Shown here: in pieces, positions 13,178-23,166 of the stretch | Layout of the letters: the number at the start of each line of letters is the position of its first letter | How positions within the stretch are numbered: the stretch's first letter is position 1 | Origin: Deinococcus detaillensis | GTDB lineage: Bacteria; Deinococcota; Deinococci; Deinococcales; Deinococcaceae | Length of the DNA: 64,000 nucleotides | Direction of reading: 5' to 3' | Assembly (NCBI RefSeq): GCF_007280555.1 | Contig: NZ_VKDB01000008.1 | Coordinates: forward strand, 58,654 to 122,653 | Notes under the pieces: model-generated | What the model was told of the DNA's origin: nothing | The model's input: only the letters and a program-made list of their open reading frames with translations | Database searches by the model: none | Position numbers and translations under genes: made by a program

Positions 13178-14190
13178 ACCTTCAGCGCCGTTTGCTTACT
13201 GATTTCTCCCAGTGGCCCTACCTTCTTGGGTTCGCGGAAGGTGATGTTTTCCCACTCGCCTTGTTCAGTGACTTGCAGTGCGGGATTGAGAACTCGGAAG
13301 TACTCCACCACAGCCTGCACTAGGTCGTCGGGCGTGCTGGCGGCGCTGCTGATGCCCACCGAACGCACGCCGCTCAGCTCCAGCGCCCGCACATCGTCAG
13401 CCGTCTCCAAGCGGTACGTGCGCGGGCACAGCTCCGCCGCCAACTCCAAGAGGCGCATTCCGTTGCTGCTGTGGGTACTGGTCAATACCAAAAAGGCGTC
13501 TACTTTCGGGGCAATCCGCTTGATCTCGTCTTGGCGGTTTTTGGTGGCGTAACACAAATCCTCGCTGGGCGGAATGAGGAGGGCTGGAAAACGCGCCTTG
13601 AGAATGTCCACCGTGCGGCGGGTATCGTCTACGCTGAGGGTCGTTTGGGTCAGCACCACCAGCTTTTCAGGGTCGGGTACCTCAACGGTGTGAGGATCGC
13701 TGAGGCCCTCGCCGGTCTTGCCCAAAACGCCGACGATGATGGTTTGCTGCGGCGCTTCGCCCAGCGTGCCGATGACTTCTTGGTGGCGGGCGCTGTCGCC
13801 GATCAGCAAAATGGTGTAGCCTTCGCGGGCATATTTTTTGGCTTCGGTATGCACCTTGGTGACCAGCGGACAGGTGGCATCAATAGTCGAGAGGCCCAAT
13901 TCACGGGCACGCTGCCGGACTTGCGGCGAAACGCCGTGCGCCGAAAACACCAACGTTTCGCTGCCTGCTGGCAACATCTCTAAGCTGTCCAGCTCTTCTA
14001 CAAAGTGAACGCCGTGGCCCTCTTCGAGCCGCGAGACGACGGTGTGGTTATGGACGATGCTGTGATAGACCGTCAGCGGCTTGGTTTCGGTTCGGGCGGC
14101 CTTTTCGACGGCTCCGATGGCCATCACCACGCCCGCGCAAAAGCCTCTAGGTTTGGCAAGAATAAGCTGTTCAACGCAGGATTGAGGCAT
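13174..14190 (-). CDS. ispH: 4-hydroxy-3-methylbut-2-enyl diphosphate reductase
   Basis: IspH performs the last step of the MEP isoprenoid pathway, reducing HMBPP to IPP and DMAPP with a 4Fe-4S cluster. The 338-residue protein has [12 protein letters not shown] with the first cluster Cys, [11 protein letters not shown] with active-site His, [18 protein letters not shown] with the second Cys, and [12 protein letters not shown] near the C-terminus. The third Cys is in [10 protein letters not shown]. The last gene of a minus-strand cluster with deoB and a DUF3108-like gene, it may also have its own -10 box, TAAACT, 9 nt before the ATG. Confidence 0.96.
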   Translation of the reverse strand: MPQSCVEQLILAKPRGFCAGVVMAIGAVEKAARTETKPLTVYHSIVHNHTVVSRLEEGHGVHFVEELDSLEMLPAGSETLVFSAHGVSPQVRQRARELGLSTIDATCPLVTKVHTEAKKYAREGYTILLIGDSARHQEVIGTLGEAPQQTIIVGVLGKTGEGLSDPHTVEVPDPEKLVVLTQTTLSVDDTRRTVDILKARFPALLIPPSEDLCYATKNRQDEIKRIAPKVDAFLVLTSTHSSNGMRLLELAAELCPRTYRLETADDVRALELSGVRSVGISSAASTPDDLVQAVVEYFRVLNPALQVTEQGEWENITFREPKKVGPLGEISKQTALKV

Positions 14191-14246
14191 CAGGCGCTTA
14201 GTTTAACGTCTGTGTCTGACGGGGAGGGTAGCGCGTCTTCCTTAAG

Positions 14247-14924
14247 TCAACTCCGACGCCGCCTCGGTTTGTCGCTTTTCTCGCTCCTCCCCTCTTCTTT
14301 ACGGCGTGCCTCGATGACCAAGCTGGCGTCCACACTCCCGAAATCGGTGGGCTGCACCAAACGCAGGAGGCGGTGCGGCGCGGTCAACTCGCTCGCCACA
14401 TACGCACCGCCAGGGCGCAGATAATAGGTGCGGGCAGCCTGACCCGCCACCTCCGTTACCGGCAGCGGCTGGATATGCACCGCGCCGCCGGTCAGGGCCG
14501 CCCGCCAAAGGTGCTCGGGCGCGTCAGGACTCCGCAGAGCCATCACCAGACTGACCGGATCGTAATGAGCGGTGAGCAGCGGCGCGGTGGCTTCCTCGCG
14601 GTTTTGGCGCAGGGTAATCAACGCCGCCTCCACGTCGAAGAACGTCTCGAAATGCGGTTTATTGCGCCCGTCGCTCTCGCTGTAGCTTAAACTGGAAAAG
14701 TCCGGCCAGTAGCGCGACACCTGCACCTTTCGGATGACCGGTAACACCCCGCCGAAATCGGTTTGCACCCGCGTTTGGTAGCCCACGCCCTGAGCGCCGA
14801 ACTTCTCCGGCTGGGTTTGCCAGATTTGCTCCCCGGCAAAGCGCCCGCCCAAGGTGAGTGTCAGGCGCAGCGACTCGCTGCCCAACCAGCGGGGACGCTC
14901 AGCAGGGGGCGCGGCCTGAATCAC
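14247..14924 (-). CDS. Unknown protein, weakly DUF3108-like
   Basis: The product is about 225 residues, starting at a GTG that overlaps the deoB stop (GTGA). It contains [11 protein letters not shown] near the N-terminus and [12 protein letters not shown] in the middle, a pattern reminiscent of DUF3108 envelope proteins (residue-spaced YDP..L..R), followed by a beta-rich C-terminal half and a highly basic tail ending KPRRRRS. No signal peptide is visible at this start. The family call is tentative; it could be an unrelated beta-rich protein. It sits between deoB and ispH on one strand with short spacing. Confidence 0.6.
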   Translation of the reverse strand: MIQAAPPAERPRWLGSESLRLTLTLGGRFAGEQIWQTQPEKFGAQGVGYQTRVQTDFGGVLPVIRKVQVSRYWPDFSSLSYSESDGRNKPHFETFFDVEAALITLRQNREEATAPLLTAHYDPVSLVMALRSPDAPEHLWRAALTGGAVHIQPLPVTEVAGQAARTYYLRPGGAYVASELTAPHRLLRLVQPTDFGSVDASLVIEARRKEEGRSEKSDKPRRRRS

Positions 14925-16084
14925 TGAATCAGATTCCAGAAGCTCTCGCCGGGGCCGTTCCACTTGACGTTCAGGGCCTCGGCCACCGTCGCGCCGATGT
15001 CGGCAAAGGTTTGGCGGTCGCCCAGATGCACCCCAGCACCTTTGCCGGCTGGTCGGTAGGCCAGCAGCAAGCCGTGTTCGCGGGTGTGGTCGGTGCCGGG
15101 CCAAGTCGGGTCGTTGCCGTGATCGGAAATCAGCAGCAAGCAGCCATCGGCGGGCACTTCGGCCAAGAGTTGCGGCAGGGCGTCGTCAAAGGCCCGCAGC
15201 GCCTGTGCGTAGCCGTGCGGGTCACGGCGGTGGCCATATTTGCTGTCGAAGTCCACCAAGTTGGTGAAGACCAAACCGTTAAAATCTTGGTGCATCCGGG
15301 CCACCGTTTTGCGAATGCCGTCGGCGTTGTCGTCGGTGTGGTGCTCTTCGGTAAAGCCCTGATGGTCGTAGATGTCGGGAATTTTACCGATGCCGATTAC
15401 GTCTTTGCCGGCGTCCTTGAGGGCGTCCAGCACTGTGCGGGGCGGAGTCAGCGAGAAGTCGCGGCGCAGTTCACCGGCCCGCTCGAAGGGATATTCGCCC
15501 CGGAAGGGACGGGCGATCACGCGGGCCACTGCGTATTCGCCCTGCAAAATCTCGCGGGCGGCCTGACACCAGGCATAAAGGGTTTCAATCGGCACTTTGT
15601 CGAGGTGGGCGGCGATTTGAAACACGCTGTCACCAGAGGTGTAAACAATCGGGTCGCCGGTTTTGAGGTGCTCGGGGCCGTAATCTTTGATGACCTCGGT
15701 GCCGCTGTAAGGCTTGTTGCACAGGTAGCCGGTGCCGGTGGCCGCCGTGAACTGATTCATCACAGCGCTGGGAAAGCCGTTTGGAAAGATTTGGAAAGCG
15801 TGTTCGAGCTGCACGCCCATAAATTCCCAGTGACCGGTGGAGGTGTCTTTGCCGGGACTGACTTCCCTAAGCCGGCCAAAGCTGCCGCTGGCCTGCGTTG
15901 GAGCAGGGGTGGCGAGTTCAAGGGTGGGAACTTGGCCCAAACCCAGCGCGGCGAGGTTGGGCAGCTCTACGCCGCTGGCCTTGAGGGTGTGGTTGAGGGT
16001 GTGCGATCCCACGTCGCCAAACGCCTGCGCGTCGGGCAGCTCGCCCGCGCCTACCGAGTCCAGCACGATGATGGTAAATTTCAT
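14921..16084 (-). CDS. deoB: Phosphopentomutase
   Basis: DeoB interconverts (deoxy)ribose 1- and 5-phosphates in nucleoside salvage, using two Mn ions. The 387-residue protein shows the alkaline-phosphatase fold motifs: [15 protein letters not shown] at the N-terminus with the first metal Asp, [22 protein letters not shown], and C-terminal [18 protein letters not shown] with metal His/Asp residues. The ATG has TAAACT 6 nt upstream and no Shine-Dalgarno, so it is likely leaderless. It is the first gene of the deoB-(unknown)-ispH run. Confidence 0.96.
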   Translation of the reverse strand: MKFTIIVLDSVGAGELPDAQAFGDVGSHTLNHTLKASGVELPNLAALGLGQVPTLELATPAPTQASGSFGRLREVSPGKDTSTGHWEFMGVQLEHAFQIFPNGFPSAVMNQFTAATGTGYLCNKPYSGTEVIKDYGPEHLKTGDPIVYTSGDSVFQIAAHLDKVPIETLYAWCQAAREILQGEYAVARVIARPFRGEYPFERAGELRRDFSLTPPRTVLDALKDAGKDVIGIGKIPDIYDHQGFTEEHHTDDNADGIRKTVARMHQDFNGLVFTNLVDFDSKYGHRRDPHGYAQALRAFDDALPQLLAEVPADGCLLLISDHGNDPTWPGTDHTREHGLLLAYRPAGKGAGVHLGDRQTFADIGATVAEALNVKWNGPGESFWNLIQ

Positions 16085-16090
16085 GCAGAC

Positions 16091-16096
16091 AGTTTA
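16091..16096 (-). promoter_or_regulatory. -10 box of leaderless deoB promoter
   Basis: TAAACT on the minus strand, 6 nt before ATG. Confidence 0.55.
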
Positions 16097-16167
16097 GAGC
16101 ATTGTCCGGGGCGCAAAAGGCCACGACGCTTGGTGAACGCGCTCACCGCCCTCAATTTTGGCCGTGC

Positions 16168-16173
16168 TAGGCT
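16168..16173 (+). promoter_or_regulatory. -10 box of leaderless lptB promoter
   Basis: TAGGCT, then 7 nt, then GTG. This fixes the start well inside a longer in-frame open stretch. Confidence 0.5.
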
Positions 16174-16180
16174 GTGCCGC

Positions 16181-16954
16181 GTGACCGCTGCCGCTCCCCA
16201 AGTTGACCTTCACTTTCCCGCCAATGGACAAACCGATTTCGAGGCGAGAGGCCTCAGCAAAACCTACGGCCGCCGCCAGGTCGTGCGCGGCGTGGATTTG
16301 CGCGTCACGCGCGGCGAAATCGTGGCGCTGTTCGGCCCCAACGGCGCGGGCAAAACCACCACTTTTTACATGATGGTCGGCTTCGTGCGCCCCGGCGGAG
16401 GCCGCATCACCTTGTCGGGTCAAGACGTTACGCGGCTGCCGATGCACCAACGCGCCCGGCGCGGGATCGGCTACTTGCCGCAGGAACCCAGCGCTTTTCG
16501 CAAGATGAGCGCCCGCGATAATTTGCTGGCGATTTTGGAATATCAAAACCTCAGCAAAGCGGAGCAAGAAAAGCGGGCCGACAGCTTGCTGGAAGAGTTT
16601 GGCCTGACCCACTTGGCGGCTTCGCAGGCCTATCAGTTGTCGGGCGGGGAGCGCCGGCGCTTGGAGCTGGCCCGAGCCCTGACCACCGATCCTGATTTTT
16701 TACTGCTGGACGAGCCGTTTACTGGCGTCGATCCCAAAAGCATCCGTGAAATTCAGCGCTTGATCCGTGAGTTGCGTGACCGGCGCGGCATCGGGGTGTT
16801 TATCACCGACCACAACGTCCGCGAAACCATTGCGCTGTGTGACCGGGTGTATTTGATGTATGACGGCGAAGTTAAATTTGAAGGCACGCCCGCCGCCTTT
16901 GCCCAAGATATCGACGCCCGTAACCACTACCTCGGCGACGACTTCGAGCTGTAA
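16181..16954 (+). CDS. lptB: LptB-type ABC transporter ATPase
   Basis: This 257-residue ATPase has Walker [10 protein letters not shown] near residue 57, Q-loop [14 protein letters not shown], signature [15 protein letters not shown], Walker [13 protein letters not shown] and the H-loop in ITDHNVRE. The SAFRKM segment after the Q-loop is characteristic of LptB, which in Gram-negatives powers lipopolysaccharide extraction. Deinococcus lacks classical LPS, so the cargo here would be another envelope lipid or glycolipid (inference). An in-frame open stretch reaches far upstream, but it is antisense to deoB; GTG 16181 with its -10 box is the better start. Confidence 0.9.
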   Translation: MTAAAPQVDLHFPANGQTDFEARGLSKTYGRRQVVRGVDLRVTRGEIVALFGPNGAGKTTTFYMMVGFVRPGGGRITLSGQDVTRLPMHQRARRGIGYLPQEPSAFRKMSARDNLLAILEYQNLSKAEQEKRADSLLEEFGLTHLAASQAYQLSGGERRRLELARALTTDPDFLLLDEPFTGVDPKSIREIQRLIRELRDRRGIGVFITDHNVRETIALCDRVYLMYDGEVKFEGTPAAFAQDIDARNHYLGDDFEL

Positions 16955-16970
16955 GGACTAAGGCAAAGGC

Positions 16971-18848
16971 GTGCTACTCGGCTTTCTGATTTTTGTGGTG
17001 CTGCTGTCGGGCTTGGTGGCCTACAGCGCCGATACCATTGCCCGCAAAGCCGGGCGCAAACACCTGCGCCTCTTCGGACTGCGGCCCAAGACCACCGCGC
17101 TGATCGTGGCAGTGGCCTCGGGCATGGGCATTAGCTTGGCCTCGGTGCTGGCGTTTGGGCTGATTAACCGCAGCGCGATCAACAACATCGTTCAGGCCGA
17201 CAAACTGCGGGTGGAACTCAAGCAGCTCAAAAAAGACGTGAGCGCCACCACCGCCGACCTCACGGTGGCCGAGCAGGAGCGCGACGCCGCCAATGCCCGC
17301 GTGCGCCAGTCCAAAGGGGAAACCGCCGCGGCGCTGGCCGACCTTACGGGCGCTGAAGACAAGCTCAAAACGACCCAAGCCGCCCGCAGCAAGCTGCAAA
17401 GCGAAGTCAGCGGCTTGCAGGGCCGAGTGACCGAACTGGCAAACCTCAAACGTGACCTCGAAGCGCAGGCCGCCAAAAACCGTCAGGCGCTGAGCAACTC
17501 GCAGCGAGCCCTCGAAGACAGCCGCCAGCGCGAACTGGCTCAAGCGGCACGGGCGAATTTGCTCGGTACACAGATCGTCGACCTCGACAGGCGCAGCGCT
17601 TCAGCTCAGCAAGACGCCAAAACGGCTCAGGCCCAAGCGGAAGCATTTCAGGGCCAAGTGCAGGCGCTGCAAGACCAAACCAAGACGCTTGAGGCCAGCC
17701 GTGCCAAAGTCGGGACGCAGCTCCAAGCGGCTCAGCAAAGCCGCGATCAAGCGACGCGCGAACTCGGCGCGTTGCGAGAAGAGCGGCAAACCCTCTTGGC
17801 CGGAAGGGACGCGGCACTTTCACAGCGAAATGTGGCCAATGCCTTGCGCGACCAAGCCAACGTGGAGCGCAATAAGGCCACAGTGGAGCGGAACAAAGCG
17901 GCGGCGGAGCGCGACCTCGCCAACCAAGCCCGCACGGCGGCCACCAAGACCCTCAATCAGGCACTCAGCGCCCGCGACAGCGCTTTGCAGGCCCGCGATT
18001 TGGCGCAGGCCCAGCGCGAAAGCCTCGCCGCCGAGCGCGACCAACTGCTTAAGCAGCGCAGCAACCTGACAGCCCAGCGCGACGCGGCCGCCCAAGACCT
18101 GAGCAGTATCCGCCGCGAGCTGAGCACTTTGCAAAACATGATTGGCACTTTAGACAGCCAGCGCCAAAATCTGAGCGCCGCCAACGACACCCTTAAAAAC
18201 AGTCTCAGCAGCGCCCAAGCCAACTTGTCCAAGCTCGAAGTCGACTATTCACGCACCAACAGCGAACTGAGCGCCAACCGCAACACCGATCTTATTTACA
18301 GCCGCAACGACCTGGTGTATGCCGGCGTGGTGGCCAGCGTCCGCAACGTGCCGGACTTTTTGAAAGCTGCCGCCACCGCCGCCCAGAAGCAGGGCGCTCG
18401 CGGCACCCCCGCCGCGCGGCTTTCGCCGGATGCCCGCGCCCAACTCGACACCAAACTACGCGGCCTGAACACCAACACCTTCGTACAGTGCCGCGCCGCC
18501 GTCAACGTCGCTACCGGCTTTCCGGTCGACCTCAACTGTGACGCCAAGCCTCAGACCGTGCTGTTTCGGCGCGGTCAGGTTATCCGCCAGGTCAGCATCA
18601 ACTTGCAGCGCGGCACCGACAACCTCAGCTCGCAGCTCACCGATTTGATCCGCGATACGGTCTTTGATCTGACCTCCAAAGGCGTGCCGCTGGAATACAT
18701 CAACGATCTGGGCCTGAGTGACAGCGAACGCCTCGACGTACTGGGCAAACTCGGCGCTCAGAGCGGTGCGAGCGCGGTGGTGGGCCTAGCCGCCCGCGAC
18801 GACATCCGCCCCGGCGTGCCGGTGGATTTGTATCCGGTGTTGAAGTAG
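16971..18848 (+). CDS. DUF3084 membrane-anchored coiled-coil protein
   Basis: The 625-residue protein starts with two hydrophobic helices (residues about 2-20 and 45-65) separated by [18 protein letters not shown], a typical DUF3084 N-terminus. Residues about 75-430 are a long Ala/Gln/Arg-rich coiled coil, with short repeats such as [15 protein letters not shown] globular C-terminal domain follows. It begins 16 nt after lptB on the same strand, so it is probably in that operon. DUF3084 proteins are known mostly from cyanobacteria and Deinococcus without a fixed function; a scaffold spanning the periplasm is a reasonable guess. Confidence 0.85.
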   Translation: MLLGFLIFVVLLSGLVAYSADTIARKAGRKHLRLFGLRPKTTALIVAVASGMGISLASVLAFGLINRSAINNIVQADKLRVELKQLKKDVSATTADLTVAEQERDAANARVRQSKGETAAALADLTGAEDKLKTTQAARSKLQSEVSGLQGRVTELANLKRDLEAQAAKNRQALSNSQRALEDSRQRELAQAARANLLGTQIVDLDRRSASAQQDAKTAQAQAEAFQGQVQALQDQTKTLEASRAKVGTQLQAAQQSRDQATRELGALREERQTLLAGRDAALSQRNVANALRDQANVERNKATVERNKAAAERDLANQARTAATKTLNQALSARDSALQARDLAQAQRESLAAERDQLLKQRSNLTAQRDAAAQDLSSIRRELSTLQNMIGTLDSQRQNLSAANDTLKNSLSSAQANLSKLEVDYSRTNSELSANRNTDLIYSRNDLVYAGVVASVRNVPDFLKAAATAAQKQGARGTPAARLSPDARAQLDTKLRGLNTNTFVQCRAAVNVATGFPVDLNCDAKPQTVLFRRGQVIRQVSINLQRGTDNLSSQLTDLIRDTVFDLTSKGVPLEYINDLGLSDSERLDVLGKLGAQSGASAVVGLAARDDIRPGVPVDLYPVLK

Positions 18849-18914
18849 GGGAAGGAGAGGTGATACTGAGCTGTATTGATAGGCTTCCGAATGCCGCTCT
18901 AACTCCGTAAAACC

Positions 18915-18949
18915 AAAAAAGCGCCCCACCACTTTCGGCGGGGCGCTTT
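18915..18949 (-). terminator. Rho-independent terminator of the maltose-type binding protein gene
   Basis: AAAGCGCCCC (18918-18927) pairs with GGGGCGCTTT (18940-18949). On the minus strand it is followed by a T run, so it ends the gene at 18961. Confidence 0.75.
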
Positions 18950-18960
18950 GGTCGCTTAAT

Positions 18961-20157
18961 TTACTTGATGTTGCCGTTGATCTCTTTGACGGCACCGTCC
19001 AAGATGCTGGTGTAGTTCGGGTTGGCTTTCTGCACGCTCTGGGCCACGGCGTTGCTCCAAGGCCCCCACACCGCGCTCATTTGCGGCACGTTGGGCATCG
19101 GGGTTCCGGCGCTGATGGACTTGCCGAAACCTGCCACCACGGGGTCACTCTTGAGCTTGACACGGGCCGACAAGCTCACCGGGATGCGTCCACCGGCTTT
19201 GTTGAAGGCCACCTGAGCGTCGCCGCTCACCAGCGCTTTGGCAAACTGCGCCGCCGCCACTTTGTTTTTGCCGTAGGCGTTCATCATTACGCCCTGCACG
19301 CCGACGAACGGCGACCACTTGCCGGTGGCTCCGGTGGGCGTAGGCAGCGCAGCGATGCCGTAATCGATGTTGGCTTTCTTGATGTCGGCCATGTCCCAGG
19401 GCCCGGTCAGCAGCATGGCGAGGCGGCCCTGCACAAAAGCGTCTTTGGCCACGCCGCCGTCCACGCCTTCGGGCACCAGGTTGTACTTGTAGCGCAAGTC
19501 GTTGAGCATCGCCGCCGCTTTGTCGGAACCGGCGTTGGATAACCCCACGTCCTTGACGTTGACGGTGCCGCCAGTGGTTTTGAAGACGTAGCCGCCGTAA
19601 GCGCTGAAAATGCCGTAGTTCATGTAAGCGTTGGAAAGGTCAACCAGGAAGCCGAACTTGCCGCTGCCGGTGTTGGCCTGCGCCGCCTTGATAAAGCCGT
19701 CCCAGGTGCTGGGCACGCCATTGGGGAGGATTTTTTTGTTGTAGACCACTGCGACGGACTCGGCGAACATCGGCAAGCCGAAGAGTTTGCCTTGGTAGGT
19801 CATGGCGCTCACGGCCGTTTTGTCGAGGTCGCTCTTGGAAGTGACGTACTTGTCCATCGGCTCGATCACTCCGGCGGCGGCGAGTTGGCCGAGGCGGTCT
19901 TGCGGCAACGTCACCACCAAATCTGGGCCTTGGCCCTTGGGAGCGCTCTGAATCATCTTGTCGGGCAGTTGGTCAAACGGCACGCTGACGATTTGCACCG
20001 CGTTGCCGCTGGTCTTGGTGTAGGCGGCGGCTTGTGCTTTGAGCCAGGTCAGTTCGCTGTCGCCAAAGTGAGTCCAGACGGTGAGGCTGGCCGCAGAAGC
20101 GCTGCTCAGCAGGGACAGAGAAACGATGGTCAGGGCCGACTTAAACACTTTTTTCAT
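18961..20157 (-). CDS. Sugar ABC transporter substrate-binding protein, MalE-like
   Basis: This 398-residue periplasmic protein has a Sec signal peptide (MKKVFKSALT... cleaved after ASAA) and no lipobox Cys. The mature part has the family-1 sugar-binding fold: LTVWTHFGDSE, GPDLVVTLPQDRLGQLAAAG, GLPMFAESVAVVYNKK, and AMLLTGPWDMADI. These match maltose/maltodextrin-binding proteins best. The ATG follows GAGGAGATTT. No permease or ATPase genes adjoin, so the partners must be elsewhere. A TTGCCT-18-TATACT promoter lies about 130 nt upstream, leaving a long 5' leader. Confidence 0.9.
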   Translation of the reverse strand: MKKVFKSALTIVSLSLLSSASAASLTVWTHFGDSELTWLKAQAAAYTKTSGNAVQIVSVPFDQLPDKMIQSAPKGQGPDLVVTLPQDRLGQLAAAGVIEPMDKYVTSKSDLDKTAVSAMTYQGKLFGLPMFAESVAVVYNKKILPNGVPSTWDGFIKAAQANTGSGKFGFLVDLSNAYMNYGIFSAYGGYVFKTTGGTVNVKDVGLSNAGSDKAAAMLNDLRYKYNLVPEGVDGGVAKDAFVQGRLAMLLTGPWDMADIKKANIDYGIAALPTPTGATGKWSPFVGVQGVMMNAYGKNKVAAAQFAKALVSGDAQVAFNKAGGRIPVSLSARVKLKSDPVVAGFGKSISAGTPMPNVPQMSAVWGPWSNAVAQSVQKANPNYTSILDGAVKEINGNIK

Positions 20158-20284
20158 AAATCTCCTCGGGGGCGGATGAACCGCTTCCAGTTTGTTTGTC
20201 TCTTTCTGCGCTCTGAAAATGAGAGCAGCGCAGCACTTCAGCGGAGCAGAAAAACGTTAGAAAAAGAATTGTTGTTCGGCAAGC

Positions 20285-20314
20285 AGTATACGCCTGCTGC
20301 TGGGGCGAAGGCAA
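20285..20314 (-). promoter_or_regulatory. Candidate promoter of the MalE-like gene
   Basis: On the minus strand TTGCCT (20314-20309) and TATACT (20290-20285) are separated by 18 nt. An AACGTT-centred element lies between it and the gene at about 20254; a LacI-family operator is possible but unproven. Confidence 0.45.
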
Positions 20315-20365
20315 CGCTTGTAAGCCCCCAAAAGCCCATTAGGCCCCCAGCCGTGTGCGGGCAGG

Positions 20366-20371
20366 TACAAT
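20366..20371 (+). promoter_or_regulatory. -10 box of leaderless plsY promoter
   Basis: TACAAT, then 7 nt, then GTG at 20379. This decides the start over an upstream GTG at 20355. Confidence 0.55.
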
Positions 20372-20378
20372 TGCAGGC

Positions 20379-20984
20379 GTGATCTTGAACACTTTACTCG
20401 CCCTGGTCTTCGCTTATTTGCTGGGAGCCTTGCCGGCCGCCGCCTGGATCGCGCGTTCACGCGGCATTGACATCCGCACGGTCGGTTCCGGCAACGCTGG
20501 AGCCACCAATGTGCAGCGCACCCTCGGCTGGGGGCCAGGCTTGGCGGTGGCGCTTTTCGACGTTTTCAAAGGCGCGGCTGCTGTCTGGCTGGCCCGCTGG
20601 CTGGGTCTGCTGCCCGAATGGGCGGCGATGTGCGGCGCTCTGTCCATTCTGGGCCACAACTACAGCCCCTTCTTGGGCTTTAGGGGCGGCAAAGGCGTGG
20701 CCACCAGCTTCGGCACCATCGTGGCGATTGACCCGTTGGTCGGCTTATGCGTCGTTATTCTGGGCGTTTTCACGGTGGCCATCACCCGCTACGTTTCGGC
20801 AGGCAGCATGATCGGCGGCGCGGTGGCCGTCACCACTGCTTTCGCTTTGGGCCGCCCGTGGTGGGAAGTGATTTTACTGCTGCTGCTGTGCGTTTTGGCA
20901 ATCTGGCAACACCGCGAGAACATCAAGCGGCTGCAAGCGGGCACCGAGCGGCACATCGGCAAAAAGGGCGGAGCGGCAAGCTGA
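20379..20984 (+). CDS. plsY: Glycerol-3-phosphate acyltransferase
   Basis: PlsY is a membrane enzyme that acylates glycerol 3-phosphate using acyl-phosphate made by PlsX, starting phospholipid synthesis. The 201-residue protein has about five membrane helices, the motif [15 protein letters not shown] near residue 37, the glycine-rich [13 protein letters not shown] near residue 100, and a cytoplasmic basic tail (RHIGKKGG). It is convergent with the ABC-F gene with 1 nt between stops. Confidence 0.95.
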   Translation: MILNTLLALVFAYLLGALPAAAWIARSRGIDIRTVGSGNAGATNVQRTLGWGPGLAVALFDVFKGAAAVWLARWLGLLPEWAAMCGALSILGHNYSPFLGFRGGKGVATSFGTIVAIDPLVGLCVVILGVFTVAITRYVSAGSMIGGAVAVTTAFALGRPWWEVILLLLLCVLAIWQHRENIKRLQAGTERHIGKKGGAAS

Positions 20985-20985
20985 A

Positions 20986-22866
20986 TCAGCTCCGTGCTTC
21001 GACTTCCACCTGCGCTTTTTCCCAGTGCTCCATGCGGGTCAGGAGTCGCTCCTCCAGCTCGGCGGCCTGTTGTCCCAGTGCGGCAAAGTCAGCGGTAGGA
21101 GAGGCGTGGGCCAGCGCATTCTGGGCTTCGTCAAGTTGAGCTTCCAACTGGGCGACTTCCACCTCTAAGCGCTCCACCTCGCGCTTGAGGTGCCACAGGC
21201 CCTTGCCTTTGGGATTGGCCGGATTTTGCCTCACGGGCGCGGCCTTGGCTTCCGCTTCTTTTTCAGCGGGGCGGTGCTTTTCGCGGTAATACTGCCAGCC
21301 GCCGGGGTACTCGTAAAACTGGCCGTCTTCGAGGAGCCAGATGCGGTCGGCCAGATGCTCGATGAGGCGTCTATCGTGGCTGACCATCAGTAGCGTGCCG
21401 CCAAAATCGTCGAGCGCTCCCTCCAGACTTTCGAGCATCTCCATATCGAGGTGATTGGTCGGCTCGTCGAGCACCAAGAAGTTGTGGTCTTCCTGGGCCA
21501 GCTTGAGGAGCGCCAGCCGCGCCCGCTCGCCGCCCGACAGCACTTTTACGGATTTGTCGTGGCTCAGGTACGGAAACATATAGGTGCCCAGCAAATCGTG
21601 GGCCTCGGCGTCTTTTTCGACGTATTCGCGGGCCTCATGGTAAAGGGTGCTGCTTTCGTCCACGCCCCTGAGCTGCTGATCGTAGTAGCCCACCGTGACT
21701 CTGGCTCCGGTGCGGCTCTCACCCCTCGGATCGTCGCTGGGCATCAGGCCGAGCAGCACCCGGAAGAACGTGGTTTTGCCCGCACCGTTGCGGCCAACCA
21801 GCGCCACCCGCTCGCCCTGGCGAATTTGCACCTGAACATTTTCAAAGAGGGTTCGCCCGGCCAGGCGCTTGGTGAGGTGGCGGGCGTCGAGGATGATGTC
21901 ACCGCTGGGCGGAGCGTGAAAGAGAATCCGGGCGGTACGCTCGGCTCTGGGCGGAGCGCTGGCCGCCGACTTCTTGAGGCGCTCCAAGCGGGTTTCCATA
22001 CTGCTGGCGCGGCGGGCCAACTTGGACATACCCAGCCCCCAGATTTTCATGCGGGCCGCCGACGCGGCGAGGGTGGCCACCTTTTTGGCGTCTTGCTCGG
22101 CGCGGGCCTGCTGGCGCATGAGTTCTTCGTCGAGGAGGGTGCGGAAGGCGCTGTAGCCCGCTGGATAGACTTTGACTTCACCGCGCCACAGGTGAGCGGT
22201 TTCGTTGGTGGCGGCGTCAAGAAACGCCCGGTCGTGGCTGATGACCAGCACCGCGCCCGGATAGCGTGACAAAAACGCTTCCAGCCACTCCACCATCACG
22301 ATGTCGAGGTGGTTTGTAGGCTCGTCGAGCAGCAAGACATCGGGATTTTCAACCAGCAGCGCGGCCAAGCCCAGCCGGGTGCGCTCACCGCCGGAGAGCT
22401 TGGACGTGGCGTCGTGTTCGCGGCCCCGGAAGCCGAAAGCCAGCGTCACGGCGTCTTTGCGCGAGCGGCGCTCGAAGCCGCCCCGCCGGGCGTAGTGTTC
22501 GAGCAGTTCGGCGTGGTGCTGAATGCTCTCGGGCGTGCCGAGATGCATCGCGGCGGCAGCTTCTTCCAACTCGGCTTCGAGGGCGTCGAGTTCGTGAAAC
22601 GCCGCTTCCATCACGCTCGACACGGTGCTATCCGGCGGGAAGCTGGGGTCTTGGGTCAGGTTGCCCACCCGCACCCCGGGAAAAATCCGGATGGTTCCAG
22701 CGTCGGCTTTCTCCGCGCCGAGCAGCAGCCGCAGCAAAGTGCTTTTGCCTGCACCGTTGCGGCCCACCAGGCCGATGCGGTCACCGGGATTGATCTGCAA
22801 ACTGACATTGGTCAGCACCGGCTGAGCGCCGTAATCTTTTTGAACATCTTCTAAAGCGAGCAGCAC
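20986..22866 (-). CDS. ABC-F family ATPase (Uup-like, ribosome-associated)
   Basis: The 626-residue protein has two ABC cassettes and no membrane segments: Walker A GLVGRNGAGKSTLLRL and VALVGRNGAGKTTFFRV, signatures LSGGERTRLGL and LSGGERARLAL, both with LLDEPTNHLD-type Walker B. A linker rich in Arg/Ala sits between them. A C-terminal coiled coil (residues about 550-625) is like that of Uup. ABC-F proteins act on the ribosome in translation rescue or antibiotic protection. The start is a GTG with TACTTT 5 nt upstream. Confidence 0.92.
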   Translation of the reverse strand: MLLALEDVQKDYGAQPVLTNVSLQINPGDRIGLVGRNGAGKSTLLRLLLGAEKADAGTIRIFPGVRVGNLTQDPSFPPDSTVSSVMEAAFHELDALEAELEEAAAAMHLGTPESIQHHAELLEHYARRGGFERRSRKDAVTLAFGFRGREHDATSKLSGGERTRLGLAALLVENPDVLLLDEPTNHLDIVMVEWLEAFLSRYPGAVLVISHDRAFLDAATNETAHLWRGEVKVYPAGYSAFRTLLDEELMRQQARAEQDAKKVATLAASAARMKIWGLGMSKLARRASSMETRLERLKKSAASAPPRAERTARILFHAPPSGDIILDARHLTKRLAGRTLFENVQVQIRQGERVALVGRNGAGKTTFFRVLLGLMPSDDPRGESRTGARVTVGYYDQQLRGVDESSTLYHEAREYVEKDAEAHDLLGTYMFPYLSHDKSVKVLSGGERARLALLKLAQEDHNFLVLDEPTNHLDMEMLESLEGALDDFGGTLLMVSHDRRLIEHLADRIWLLEDGQFYEYPGGWQYYREKHRPAEKEAEAKAAPVRQNPANPKGKGLWHLKREVERLEVEVAQLEAQLDEAQNALAHASPTADFAALGQQAAELEERLLTRMEHWEKAQVEVEARS

Positions 22867-22871
22867 GGCGT

Positions 22872-22877
22872 AAAGTA
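22872..22877 (-). promoter_or_regulatory. -10 box for the ABC-F gene
   Basis: TACTTT on the minus strand, 5 nt before the GTG start; no Shine-Dalgarno. Confidence 0.4.
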
Positions 22878-23154
22878 TGACATGGCCGCGTGGGAATACC
22901 CACCCCGACTTCAGTCAGTGACCAAATAAGCCCAATCGGTGGGAGCCTTCCCCAGCCCGGAACGGACATTACTGGCGCACTCAGCCGCCCCGGCCCCCCA
23001 AAGCACAAAGCTGCGAACTCTCTTCACCCACAGGATTTTAATCTTGAGCAAAACGAGACGGTTAGGCAGCCCACCCGCCTGCATCACCTGTCCACTTCTT
23101 CATCGTCAGCGCTCACCCCACCTTGTAAAGTCAGCGCCGGAACACGGAGGCCGC

Positions 23155-23160
23155 TAAACT
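23155..23160 (+). promoter_or_regulatory. -10 box of leaderless FecR-domain gene
   Basis: TAAACT, then 6 nt, then GTG at 23167. It overlaps too closely with an alternative GTG at 23161, so 23167 is preferred. Confidence 0.5.
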
Positions 23161-23166
23161 GTGGAT

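Larger units (their letters stand above)
22867..23166. other. Divergent intergenic region between the ABC-F and FecR genes
   Basis: Exactly 300 nt between two outward-facing genes. It holds a -10 box for each: TACTTT on the minus strand at 22877-22872 and TAAACT on the plus strand at 23155-23160. I see no RNA structure, repeat or small gene in the rest. Confidence 0.6.

Noticed and set aside
14858..16180. N-terminal extension of the lptB frame
   Set aside because: It is antisense to deoB; the GTG at 16181 with a -10 box and normal LptB length explains the gene.
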